Assembly (NCBI GenBank): GCA_018713505.1
Contig: DVOL01000013.1
Coordinates: 1-23,803, forward strand
Length of the DNA stretch: 23,803 nt
From: Faeciplasma avium
GTDB lineage: Bacteria; Bacillota; Clostridia; Oscillospirales; Ruminococcaceae
Reading direction: 5' to 3'
Shown here: one piece after another, positions 13,067 to 20,324 of the stretch
Numbering within the stretch: position 1 is the first letter of the stretch
How the letters are laid out: each line of letters begins with the position of its first letter
Notes under the pieces: generated by a model
Told to the model about the DNA's origin: nothing
The model's input: only the letters and a program-made list of their open reading frames with translations
Databases searched by the model: none
Position numbers and translations under genes: made by a program

Positions 13067-14392
13067 ATGAGGGAGAGAATCATCCAGTTCGGCGAGGGAG
13101 GCTTTTTAAGAAGCTTCTTTGACATGTTCGTTCATATCATGAACGCCAAGGGGCTTTTTGACGGCAAGGTAGTAGTCGTCCAGCCGATTGAAAAGGGTCT
13201 TATAGATGTAATAAACCAGCAGCACGGAGTCTATCACCAGTATCTAAGAGGGATTGAGAACGGCAGAGTGGTAAACGAGGTCACTGCGGTGGAGTCAATA
13301 TCAAGGGGAGTCGACCCCTATAAGGACTATTTGGGATATCTGGAGCTTGCAAAAAATCCCGACATGAGGTTTATAGTCTCCAACACCACCGAGGCGGGAA
13401 TAGAGTATCTCGGGACGGAGAGCCTAAGCGACGCCCCTCCGAAATCATTTCCCGCAAAGCTCACCGCCCTTCTTTACGAGAGGTTTAAGTTGGGGCTTCC
13501 CGGCTTTATAATCCTTTGCTGTGAGCTTATCGACCGCAACGCCGACCTTTTAAGGGAGTATGTCGTAAGGTACGCAGAGCTTTGGGAGCTTGGCAGGGAG
13601 TTTATAGACTGGCTGGAAAATGAAAACCGATTCGTAAACACCCTTGTCGACAGGATATGCACAGGCTATCCCAAGGACGAGGCTAAAGCCCTTCTTTCGG
13701 AGCTCGGCTGTGAGGACAGGCTTCTAAACACCGCAGAGATATTCCATCTTTGGGTAATAGAGGGAGACTATGAGAGCGAGCTTCCCCTAAAGCAGGCTGG
13801 GATAAATGTAATCTGGACCGATGATGTCACCCCGTACAAAAAGCGAAAGGTAAGAATTCTAAACGGAGCGCACACTTCGATGGTGCTTGCGGCGAGGCTT
13901 TTAGGGCTTAGCACCGTCGGCGAGTGCCTTGAAAACGAGCAGGTTTTGGGTATGCTCAAAAGGACTCTCTTTGAGGAGATAATCCCCACCCTTGGCTCTA
14001 AGGAGGAGGACATAGCCTTCGGGAACGCTGTTTTGGAAAGATTTGCAAATCCCTTTGTCAAGCATCAGCTTTTGAGCATAGCTCTCAACTCGGTCAGCAA
14101 GCTAAGGGCAAGGGTGCTTCCCACAATTTTAGAGTACAGGGACAAATACGGCAGCCTGCCCAAATGCCTTACCATGTCTGTAGCCGCACTCATAGCCTTC
14201 TACCGCACCGACGAGGCAAACGACAGCCCCGAGATTATGGAGTTTATGAAAAAGGCAACGGTCGGGGAGATTCTTTCAAGGGTGGATTACTGGGGCTGTG
14301 AGCTTAGCTTCATGCAGGAGGCTGTGGAAAAGACCCTTGAGATTATCAAGACGGGCGGAATGACAGGATATTACGGGGAAGCGCTGTCATGA
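13067..14392 (+). CDS. uxaB: Tagaturonate reductase-like (mannitol dehydrogenase superfamily)
   Basis: 441 residues, slightly shorter than E. coli UxaB. It opens ERIIQFGEGGFLR, the UxaB-type nucleotide-binding segment. SNTTEAGIEY and LPGFIILCCELIDRN follow, as in the Mannitol_dh family. KRKVRILNGAHTSM (about 261-274) is the catalytic Lys/Asn region. Known family members reduce D-tagaturonate to D-altronate or D-fructuronate to D-mannonate; the order uxaB-uxaA favours tagaturonate. It would work with the upstream dehydrogenase as an oxidation-reduction epimerase pair. GGAAAGGAG precedes the ATG, and its TGA overlaps the uxaA ATG by four bases, which suggests coupled translation. Confidence 0.85.
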   Translation: MRERIIQFGEGGFLRSFFDMFVHIMNAKGLFDGKVVVVQPIEKGLIDVINQQHGVYHQYLRGIENGRVVNEVTAVESISRGVDPYKDYLGYLELAKNPDMRFIVSNTTEAGIEYLGTESLSDAPPKSFPAKLTALLYERFKLGLPGFIILCCELIDRNADLLREYVVRYAELWELGREFIDWLENENRFVNTLVDRICTGYPKDEAKALLSELGCEDRLLNTAEIFHLWVIEGDYESELPLKQAGINVIWTDDVTPYKKRKVRILNGAHTSMVLAARLLGLSTVGECLENEQVLGMLKRTLFEEIIPTLGSKEEDIAFGNAVLERFANPFVKHQLLSIALNSVSKLRARVLPTILEYRDKYGSLPKCLTMSVAALIAFYRTDEANDSPEIMEFMKKATVGEILSRVDYWGCELSFMQEAVEKTLEIIKTGGMTGYYGEALS

Positions 14393-15768
14393 CCGGGCTG
14401 ATAAAAATAAACCCGGCGGACAATGTGGCTGTCGACCCCGCCACAGGACACAAGACCGCCCTCAATGAGATAAAAAAGGGCGGCAGGGTGATAAAATACG
14501 GCTACCCGATAGGAGTCGCAACCAGGGATATCTCCCCCGGGGAAACAGTACATACCGACTCCCTTGCGACCCTGCTGTCAGGCAAGCTTGAGTACAGCTA
14601 CGAAAAAAGCCTAAAGCCGCTTCCTAGCCTCCCTGATGACTACTTCATGGGATATCTTAGGGAGAACGGCGAGGTGGGGATAAGAAACGACATCTTTATT
14701 ATACCCACCGTCGGCTGCGTCAACGGAGTGGCTAGGGAGGCTGCCCAAAGAACGGGGGCCATCGCCCTGACCCATCCCTACGGCTGCTCTCAGCTAGGAG
14801 ACGACCAGCTAATCACCCAAAGGGTTCTCTGCGGGCTAATAAACAGCCCCAACGCCGCCGGAGTGCTTGTTCTGGGGCTTGGCTGCGAGAACAACGGAAT
14901 CGGGCAGATGAAGCGGGTGCTGGGGGAGTATAACCCTAAAAGGGTCAGGTTTTTAAACGCTCAGGAGGCGCAGGACGATGTCGGAGCCGCCGTGGAGCTA
15001 ATAAACGAGCTAAAGAGCTACGCAAACAGCTTTAAAAGGTCAAGACAGCCTGTTTCAAGCCTTAGAATAGGTCTTAAATGCGGAGGGTCGGACGGTCTTT
15101 CCGGCATAACCGCCAATCCCCTGATAGGAAGGCTCTGCGACCGCATAGTCTCCATGGGCGGGGGCTGTGTTTTGACCGAGGTCCCCGAGATGTTCGGAGC
15201 CGAGACGATACTCATGCAAAGATGCGTAAGCCGTGAGGTCTTTGACAAAACCGTGCTTTTGATAAACTCCTTCAAGGACTATTTCACCCGGCACAATCAG
15301 GCGGTCTATGAAAACCCCTCTCCCGGCAACAAGGAGGGCGGGATAACCACCCTTGAGGAGAAGTCCCTGGGCTGCATCCAAAAGGGAGGAAGCTCGCAGG
15401 TCGTGGATGTCCTTGACTACGGGGACAGGGTAAGCCTTCCCGGGCTCAGCCTTTTAAACGGTCCCGGAAACGACATGGTTGCAGTTACAAACCTTGCCGC
15501 CTGCGGCTGTCAGCTCATACTCTTCTCTACGGGACGGGGGACCCCTCTGGGGACGGTCGTGCCGACTATAAAAATCTCGACCAACACAGCTCTTGCCTCA
15601 CGCAAGCCGGGCTGGATAGATTTTGACGCCGGAGGAATAATCAACGGCGAGGAGCTTGACGGGGACTTCTACAGATATATAATCTCAGTTGCCCAGGGCA
15701 GGCTCTGCGCCAACGAGAAAAACAATCAAAGAGAAATAGCTATATTTAAGGACGGTGTTACCCTTTGA
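14389..15768 (+). CDS. uxaA: Altronate dehydratase-like (UxaA, SAF plus catalytic domain)
   Basis: 459 residues. The N-terminal SAF domain (about 1-65) and the large C-terminal domain (about 80-459) are fused as in full-length UxaA. Family motifs: GYLRENGEVGIRN, HPYGCSQLGDDQ, GLGCENN, LKCGGSDGLSGITANP and LTEVPEMFGAE. The known reaction is dehydration of D-altronate to 2-keto-3-deoxy-D-gluconate with an iron-dependent enzyme. Split UxaA homologues also occur in a C. jejuni L-fucose pathway, so the substrate could be a related aldonate. It overlaps uxaB (four bases) and the next gene (four bases). Confidence 0.88.
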   Translation: MTGLIKINPADNVAVDPATGHKTALNEIKKGGRVIKYGYPIGVATRDISPGETVHTDSLATLLSGKLEYSYEKSLKPLPSLPDDYFMGYLRENGEVGIRNDIFIIPTVGCVNGVAREAAQRTGAIALTHPYGCSQLGDDQLITQRVLCGLINSPNAAGVLVLGLGCENNGIGQMKRVLGEYNPKRVRFLNAQEAQDDVGAAVELINELKSYANSFKRSRQPVSSLRIGLKCGGSDGLSGITANPLIGRLCDRIVSMGGGCVLTEVPEMFGAETILMQRCVSREVFDKTVLLINSFKDYFTRHNQAVYENPSPGNKEGGITTLEEKSLGCIQKGGSSQVVDVLDYGDRVSLPGLSLLNGPGNDMVAVTNLAACGCQLILFSTGRGTPLGTVVPTIKISTNTALASRKPGWIDFDAGGIINGEELDGDFYRYIISVAQGRLCANEKNNQREIAIFKDGVTL

Positions 15769-16661
15769 GTATTTTGAACAGAGAGGGGCTTGTCATAATC
15801 GACGCCCATGCCCACCTTTGGGAGGAGCAAAGGGGAAGCGTAGGCGGTCTGCCGGTCTATCACACCCAAAACGGCATAAGCATGTTTTTAGGCGAGAGAA
15901 GGCAGATGATGCCGCCATATATGGAGGACGGCAGAAATACCGCCGAGAGGCTTATTGCAAACATGGACTACGCCGGAGTGAACGGAGCCGTCCTCACGCA
16001 GGAGTATATGGACGGCTGTCAGGACGGCTACTATCTTTCGGTCAAGGAAAGGTATCCCGGCAGGATAAAAATCTGCTCGCTTTACAGTGAGCGGCAGGAT
16101 TACAGCACCGAGGGCTTCGACGGCATAAAGGTCTGCGCCTCCAGACTGAAGGACCCCGACCTGAAAAGGCTTCTTCCCCTGTTTTGCGACGCCGAGCAGA
16201 GGGGAATGTTTATCTCCATTGACCTTGCCGACGGCGACAGTCAGACTAGGGATATGGAGTATCTAATCGAGCGCTGTCCCGGCCTTAGGATAGCAATAGG
16301 CCATTTCGGGATGGTCACGACTAAAAATTGGCAGGCCCAGATAGCTCTTGCTAAAAACGAGAATGTCTATATCGAGTCGGGAGGGCTGACATGGCTGTTT
16401 AATTCCGAGTTTTACCCGTTTAAGGGCGCCGTCAGGGCGATAAGGGAGGCTATCGGGATATGCGGAGCCGGCAAGCTGATGTGGGGAAGCGACTATCCCA
16501 GGACAATGACCGAGATAACCTATCCCATGTCCATAAGGTTCATACTTGAATCGGACGAGCTTGACGACCACGAGAAGAAGGATTTCTTAGGCGAAAACGC
16601 CGCAGCCTTCTACGGCTTCAGCGGGCTTGAGCCTATCGAGCCGATTAAAAATATGCTTTAA
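15765..16661 (+). CDS. Amidohydrolase-family protein, candidate sugar lactonase
   Basis: 298 residues, TIM-barrel amidohydrolase (Amidohydro_2 / COG2159-like). Metal motif DAHAHLW (His15, His17), IGHFG (His180) and WGSDYPR (Asp243). In the strand where many relatives carry a further His, this protein has ISIDLADG (151-158). Related enzymes hydrolyse sugar lactones (for example L-fuconolactone) or act as decarboxylases. Here, between the dehydratase and the mutarotase, a lactonase that opens the product of the first dehydrogenase fits best. The start is a TTG at 15765 whose last two bases begin the uxaA stop TGA; AAGGA at about 15749 is the only visible ribosome site. Confidence 0.78.
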   Translation: MSILNREGLVIIDAHAHLWEEQRGSVGGLPVYHTQNGISMFLGERRQMMPPYMEDGRNTAERLIANMDYAGVNGAVLTQEYMDGCQDGYYLSVKERYPGRIKICSLYSERQDYSTEGFDGIKVCASRLKDPDLKRLLPLFCDAEQRGMFISIDLADGDSQTRDMEYLIERCPGLRIAIGHFGMVTTKNWQAQIALAKNENVYIESGGLTWLFNSEFYPFKGAVRAIREAIGICGAGKLMWGSDYPRTMTEITYPMSIRFILESDELDDHEKKDFLGENAAAFYGFSGLEPIEPIKNML

Positions 16662-16673
16662 GGAGATGACTGT

Positions 16674-17123
16674 ATGCTAAAGGGAATTCCGAAAATCATT
16701 CCTCCGCTTCTTCTCAAGCTTTTAAGCGAGATGGGACACGGCGACACTCTTGTAATAGCCGACGGCAATTTCCCCTCCGAGTCGGTGGGGAAGGGCTCGG
16801 CAGTCGTGAGGCTGGACGGGCACGGCGTCCCCGAGGTGCTTGACGCCGTCATAAGCCTTATGCCGCTTGACCAGTATGTAGAGCAGCCTGTAGCTCTTAT
16901 GGAAAGGTGCCCGGGAGACGATGCCGACATCTCGATATGGCAGACCTACTATGAGATTTTAAAAAGGCATGAGGGCAGGGGACCCGAGGACTGCCGGCTT
17001 CTCGAGCGGTTTGAGTTCTACGAGGAGGCAAAAAAGGCGTACTGCATAATCGCAACCACCGAAAAAAGCCAGTACGCAAACCTCATCCTGAAAAAGGGCT
17101 GCATAATCGAAGGCAACGGCTAG
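16674..17123 (+). CDS. fucU: RbsD/FucU-family sugar mutarotase
   Basis: 149 residues, close to E. coli FucU (about 140). It opens MLKGIPKIIPPLLLKLLSEM followed by GHGD (His22) and ADGNFP (Asp30), the FucU/RbsD active-site start. The C-terminal part FYEEAKKAYCIIATTE and YANLILKKG matches FucU rather than RbsD. FucU interconverts alpha and beta L-fucopyranose. L-galactose differs from L-fucose only by a 6-hydroxyl, so an L-galactose mutarotase is plausible. TAAGGAG lies before the ATG; it is the last gene of the operon. Confidence 0.85.
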   Translation: MLKGIPKIIPPLLLKLLSEMGHGDTLVIADGNFPSESVGKGSAVVRLDGHGVPEVLDAVISLMPLDQYVEQPVALMERCPGDDADISIWQTYYEILKRHEGRGPEDCRLLERFEFYEEAKKAYCIIATTEKSQYANLILKKGCIIEGNG

Positions 17124-17135
17124 CTCCGATTTTTT
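17106..17135 (+). terminator. Weak terminator candidate at the end of the sugar operon
   Basis: ATCG (17106-17109) pairs with CGAT (17127-17130), with further pairs after a mismatch, followed by six T. The stem spans the stop codon and is short, so this is a low-confidence call. Confidence 0.3.
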
Positions 17136-17154
17136 CAGCTTCCAGGAAATATGC

Positions 17155-17196
17155 TTGACAACGCTCCCTAGGAGTGATATCATAAAGATATCACTC
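17155..17196 (+). promoter_or_regulatory. ABC operon promoter with palindromic operator over the -10
   Basis: TTGACA (about 17155-17160), 17 bases, TATCAT (about 17178-17183). The -10 lies inside a 10-bp perfect palindrome, GAGTGATATC (17172-17181) and GATATCACTC (17187-17196), with five-base centre ATAAA. Protein binding there would block the promoter. The 8-bp arms and spacing recur at 17483-17503, which supports a protein-binding site. No regulator gene is adjacent in the window. Confidence 0.7.
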
Positions 17197-17482
17197 AGGC
17201 TTGCCAAAAATACTTTTTCGGCAAGCCGGGGGATGTCGAGAAACACACGCAGACAAGGAAAAAGCCCTGCCCTTGGCGTACAAGGGTACGCCAAGGGGCT
17301 TTTGACGCTGTAAGCAAAAATGTATTCACAGAGCCGACTACGGCTCTGCGGATACAGAGCTGTGTTGCTTTAAAGCGAAATTAAAATATACAGATAAGAC
17401 TGTATTTTTGCGGTGCGTGGGCAGAAACACACACAAATGATAAAAGCCCAAAATTATTCAGTGTGTTTCTAGACAGTCTTAT
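17197..17482 (+). other. Structured leader region upstream of the ABC genes
   Basis: About 285 bases without a gene but rich in inverted repeats: GGCTTGCC/GGCAAGCC (17198-17228); an 18-bp interrupted stem with 11 perfect pairs CCTTGGCGTAC/GTACGCCAAGG followed by CTTTTG (17260-17304), terminator-like; a 15-bp stem with one mismatch around CAGAGCCG/CGGCTCTG (17322-17355); and nested arms ATAAGACTGT/ACAGTCTTAT enclosing AGAAACACAC/GTGTGTTTCT (about 17394-17483). A further AGAAACACAC lies near 17239. I do not recognise a known riboswitch or T-box. Confidence 0.5.
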
Positions 17483-17503
17483 GTGACATCATGAAGATAT
17501 CAC
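17483..17503 (+). promoter_or_regulatory. Second copy of the ABC operon palindrome, next to the ribosome site
   Basis: GTGACATC-ATGAA-GATATCAC repeats the promoter palindrome with one mismatch in the left arm and the same five-base spacing. It ends about nine bases before the GGAGGG ribosome binding site of the first ABC gene. No convincing -35 box accompanies this copy. Confidence 0.55.
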
Positions 17504-17521
17504 TTTCTGGAGGGAGTATTT

Positions 17522-18271
17522 ATGCTTAAAATCGAACATCTTACCAAAAGCTACGGCGAAAAGGTTGCCGTCCGGGACATAAGCCTTAGCATAAGCCCAG
17601 GGCAGATTTACGCCTTTATAGGTCACAACGGAGCGGGCAAGACCACGGTCATAAAGTCCTGCTGCGGACTGCTTCAGTTTGACAGCGGGGAGATTTACAT
17701 CGACGGCATATCGGTAAAGAGCGAGCCTGTCGAGTGCAAGAAGAGGCTTGCGTATCTTCCCGACAATCCCGACCTCTACGAATTTATGACCGGCGGAAGG
17801 TATATTAACTTCGTCTCGGACATCTTCGGAGTTTCCTCCCAGAGGCGAAGGGAGCTGACCCAAAAATACGCCGGGCTTATGGGCATCGAGGGCGAGCTGT
17901 CCCAGCCGATATCCTCCTACTCCCACGGTATGAAGCAAAAGCTTGCCATAGTCTCCGCACTCGTCCACGAGCCTAAGCTTCTTATCATGGATGAGCCGTT
18001 TGTCGGTCTTGACCCCATAGCCGCACACTCCCTAAAGGAGATAATGAGGCAGATATGCGACCAGGGCGGTGCGATATTCTTCTCCACTCATGTGCTTGAG
18101 GTCGCACAAAAGCTCTGCGACAGGGTCGCCATCATACGGCAGGGAAGCATAGTTGCGGACGGCAGCATGGAGGATATAAGCGGCGAAGGCTCCCTTGAGG
18201 AGGTATTCCTCGAGCTTTCGGAGGACTTTGTACATGCAGCAGGCGAGGACTCCGGGAAGGAGGGAGCTTAA
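17522..18271 (+). CDS. ABC transporter ATP-binding protein
   Basis: 249 residues. Walker A GHNGAGKTT (34-42), signature SYSHGMKQK (132-140, a variant of LSGGQ common in ABC-2-type systems), Walker B LLIMDEP with Glu158, and switch His190 (FFSTH). It powers the membrane protein encoded just downstream; the substrate is not evident. With no solute-binding protein, export or membrane-stress roles are more likely than sugar uptake. GGAGGG precedes the ATG at 17522. Operator-like palindromes upstream suggest repressor control. Confidence 0.9.
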   Translation: MLKIEHLTKSYGEKVAVRDISLSISPGQIYAFIGHNGAGKTTVIKSCCGLLQFDSGEIYIDGISVKSEPVECKKRLAYLPDNPDLYEFMTGGRYINFVSDIFGVSSQRRRELTQKYAGLMGIEGELSQPISSYSHGMKQKLAIVSALVHEPKLLIMDEPFVGLDPIAAHSLKEIMRQICDQGGAIFFSTHVLEVAQKLCDRVAIIRQGSIVADGSMEDISGEGSLEEVFLELSEDFVHAAGEDSGKEGA

Positions 18272-18272
18272 G

Positions 18273-19868
18273 TTGCTTAAAACTCTTATAGCAGCAAATA
18301 TCCAGGCGTTTTTGCTCTCGGGAGGGACCGCCTCTGGAAAAAGAGGCTCCCGGGGGAAAAGGGCAGTCAAGAGCGTGGCTGGAGTTGCGGCGGTGTTCAT
18401 AGTCAGCCTTTTGTTCTGCTCCTTGTATTTCGGGATGCTGTTTATATCCCTTGCCTCGTTTGAGGAGCATGGCTACGGCTGGGTCTACTTTGCAGTAAGC
18501 GCCATACTTGGACTGCTGTTTCTTATCATAGGCTCCGCCTCGATATCAAAGGCGATGATATTCGAGGCAAAGGACAACAGTATGCTCCTTTCGATGCCGA
18601 TAAAAAGCTTCCATATAGTCGCCTCCAGAGTTGCGGCTCTTTTGGCTATGAATTTAGCCTATCTTTCCTCCGTCATGCTTCCTGCGGCGATAATCTGGCA
18701 GATCCGCTGCGGCTTCAGCCCGGCGTCCTTTGTCAGCTTTTTGCTGTTTTTAATAGGCCTATTGTGCTTCGGGACCTCGCTCGGAGTAATCATGGGCTAT
18801 GTTATCTCGATGATTGCAAGGCGTTCAAGGCACAAAACCGCAGTCACGACCGTTCTCAGCTTTGTTTTCTTTGGAGCGTATATGGCTGTGATAATCGGCG
18901 GACAGAGCTACATAATGGAGGCTCTTGAAAACAAGGAGCTTCTCGCCGGAGGACTAAAGGGCGTCTTGCCCCTTTACATTATCTCAAGCGCTGTCAGCGA
19001 CGGCAGCATAGGCGTCTCGCTGATGGCTATGGCGGCGGAGCTGGGAATCTTCGCTCTATCGGTTTTACTCATCTCGAGGAGCTTTAACAGCATTGTTGCA
19101 GGCTCCAGCGAGGTAAGAAGAAAAAAGACCTCCCCGGTCGAGTTCAGGTCAAGAGGCATAATGCCGGCTCTCGTCCTCAAGGAGGCAAGACACCTTGGCA
19201 GCAACGCACTCTACATCATGAACTCTACGATGGGAGCCTTCATGACAATACTGGCGGCGGGATTTGCCGTAATAAAGAGGGAGTCGCTCCAAGAGGCGCT
19301 GTCCCTGCTTTCCGCAAGCCCGGAGTATCTGTGCATAATCATAGCCACGGCGTCGACATTCATAATAGGCATGAACACCCTCAGCGGAGTCATCCTCTCC
19401 GTGGAGGGAGACAGGCTGTGGATTCTTAAAAGCTCTCCGATAAAAAGCATAGACATACTAAAATCAAAGCTTTACATGCACGAGATTATAAGCCTGCCGC
19501 CTGCCGTAATATTCTGGGCGGTGACCGTCATATTGGTAAAGCCCGACATAGCGACCGCTGCTTTGTCCCTTGCGGCTGTGACGCTCTACTGCGTGCTGAC
19601 GGCGAATCTCGGACTGTGGATAAATCTTTTAAGACCCTCCCTGGACTGGACGAACGAGGCTGCCGCAATCAAGGGGATGAACACCGGTTTAGTGATGCTT
19701 CTTAATATGGCGGTATCCACCGTCCTGGTAATCCTAGGAGCGCTCCTTCCCTCCGCCGTCGGGAGCATACCTGCGCTCTTAATAATCACTGCGGCTCTGC
19801 TTCTCGGAACGGCGCTCAGCTATCTTTGGATAAAGAGGCGAGGCGTCAGGAGGCTTGAAAGAATTTAG
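18273..19868 (+). CDS. ABC transporter permease (ABC-2-like, polytopic)
   Basis: 531 residues, strongly hydrophobic with about ten to twelve membrane segments (for example about 58-80, 90-112, 140-165 and 175-200) and two halves separated by a charged stretch near 290. I recognise the general shape of large ABC-2 exporters paired with a single ATPase, but no specific substrate. The TTG at 18273 is chosen as start because AGGGAG lies seven bases before it and the ATPase gene stops at 18271; the open frame upstream (from 18195) lies inside the ATPase gene. Confidence 0.82.
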   Translation: MLKTLIAANIQAFLLSGGTASGKRGSRGKRAVKSVAGVAAVFIVSLLFCSLYFGMLFISLASFEEHGYGWVYFAVSAILGLLFLIIGSASISKAMIFEAKDNSMLLSMPIKSFHIVASRVAALLAMNLAYLSSVMLPAAIIWQIRCGFSPASFVSFLLFLIGLLCFGTSLGVIMGYVISMIARRSRHKTAVTTVLSFVFFGAYMAVIIGGQSYIMEALENKELLAGGLKGVLPLYIISSAVSDGSIGVSLMAMAAELGIFALSVLLISRSFNSIVAGSSEVRRKKTSPVEFRSRGIMPALVLKEARHLGSNALYIMNSTMGAFMTILAAGFAVIKRESLQEALSLLSASPEYLCIIIATASTFIIGMNTLSGVILSVEGDRLWILKSSPIKSIDILKSKLYMHEIISLPPAVIFWAVTVILVKPDIATAALSLAAVTLYCVLTANLGLWINLLRPSLDWTNEAAAIKGMNTGLVMLLNMAVSTVLVILGALLPSAVGSIPALLIITAALLLGTALSYLWIKRRGVRRLERI

Positions 19869-19901
19869 GGGGCAAAATGTCGGGACGGGATAAAAGGCGA
19901 T

Positions 19902-20204
19902 GGCGGCAAAGCGTGCAGGACTTCGCCGCCCGCCCGGCGCAAAGCCTCGCCTAGTGCGGGGGACATGGCTGGTCCGGGCGCCTGCCGGAGCGTCGCTCCG
20001 GCAGGCGCCCCCACCGTAGCTTTGCACCCTGCCTCCCTTGGCAAAACTGGGCGAGCGGCACGCCTGCCGGGTCTAAAAGATGCTTGGATTTAGTAATGCT
20101 AGGAGTTTCTTCTTCGCAAGACAGATTAACATTTCTAAGCAATACCCTCTTTGCTTTTAGACCCCCTTATCCCGGCTTTAGCCGGGATAAAACGCTTTGC
20201 CGCC
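19902..20204. repeat. Nested inverted-repeat cluster C
   Basis: Outer 13-bp arms at 19902-19914 and 20192-20204 (GGCGGCAAAGCGT and its complement). Within lie a 16-bp perfect hairpin with loop GTC (19976-20010), 11-bp arms GGGTCTAAAAG/CTTTTAGACCC (20069-20079 and 20154-20164), and a 10-bp hairpin TTATCCCGGC/GCCGGGATAA with loop TTTA (20167-20190). No credible gene lies in 19869-20324. The GTC loop within a long perfect stem resembles the hairpins of elements A and B, but the outer arrangement differs. Confidence 0.6.
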
Positions 20205-20257
20205 GCAAGACGGCTTGCCGCCTCGCCGGTGAGCCATCCTCGCCGTGCTGCAGATGC

Positions 20258-20288
20258 AAAAAGGAGCCGTAACCCCGACTCCTTTTTT
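20258..20288 (-). terminator. Terminator of the HtrA-type gene
   Basis: On the minus strand, GGAGTC and GGCTCC form a stem (one T-G pair) around GGGGTTAC, followed by TTTTT. A-runs flank it on the other side, so it may also act for plus-strand transcripts. Confidence 0.65.
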
Positions 20289-20324
20289 CTATTCATCTCC
20301 CACTCATCCCTGTAACGGAGCGGC

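Noticed and set aside
17197..17482. Known riboswitch or T-box in the ABC leader
   Set aside because: I could not find a T-box sequence, specifier arrangement or a recognised riboswitch core; only generic inverted repeats are present.
18195..18272. Longer N-terminus for the ABC permease
   Set aside because: It would overlap the ATPase gene by 77 bases and has no hydrophobic start; a TTG with AGGGAG at 18273 fits better.
17522..19868. ABC genes as the sugar importer for the upstream operon
   Set aside because: No solute-binding protein, a single large ABC-2-like permease, a separate promoter and operator, and a 398-base gap.
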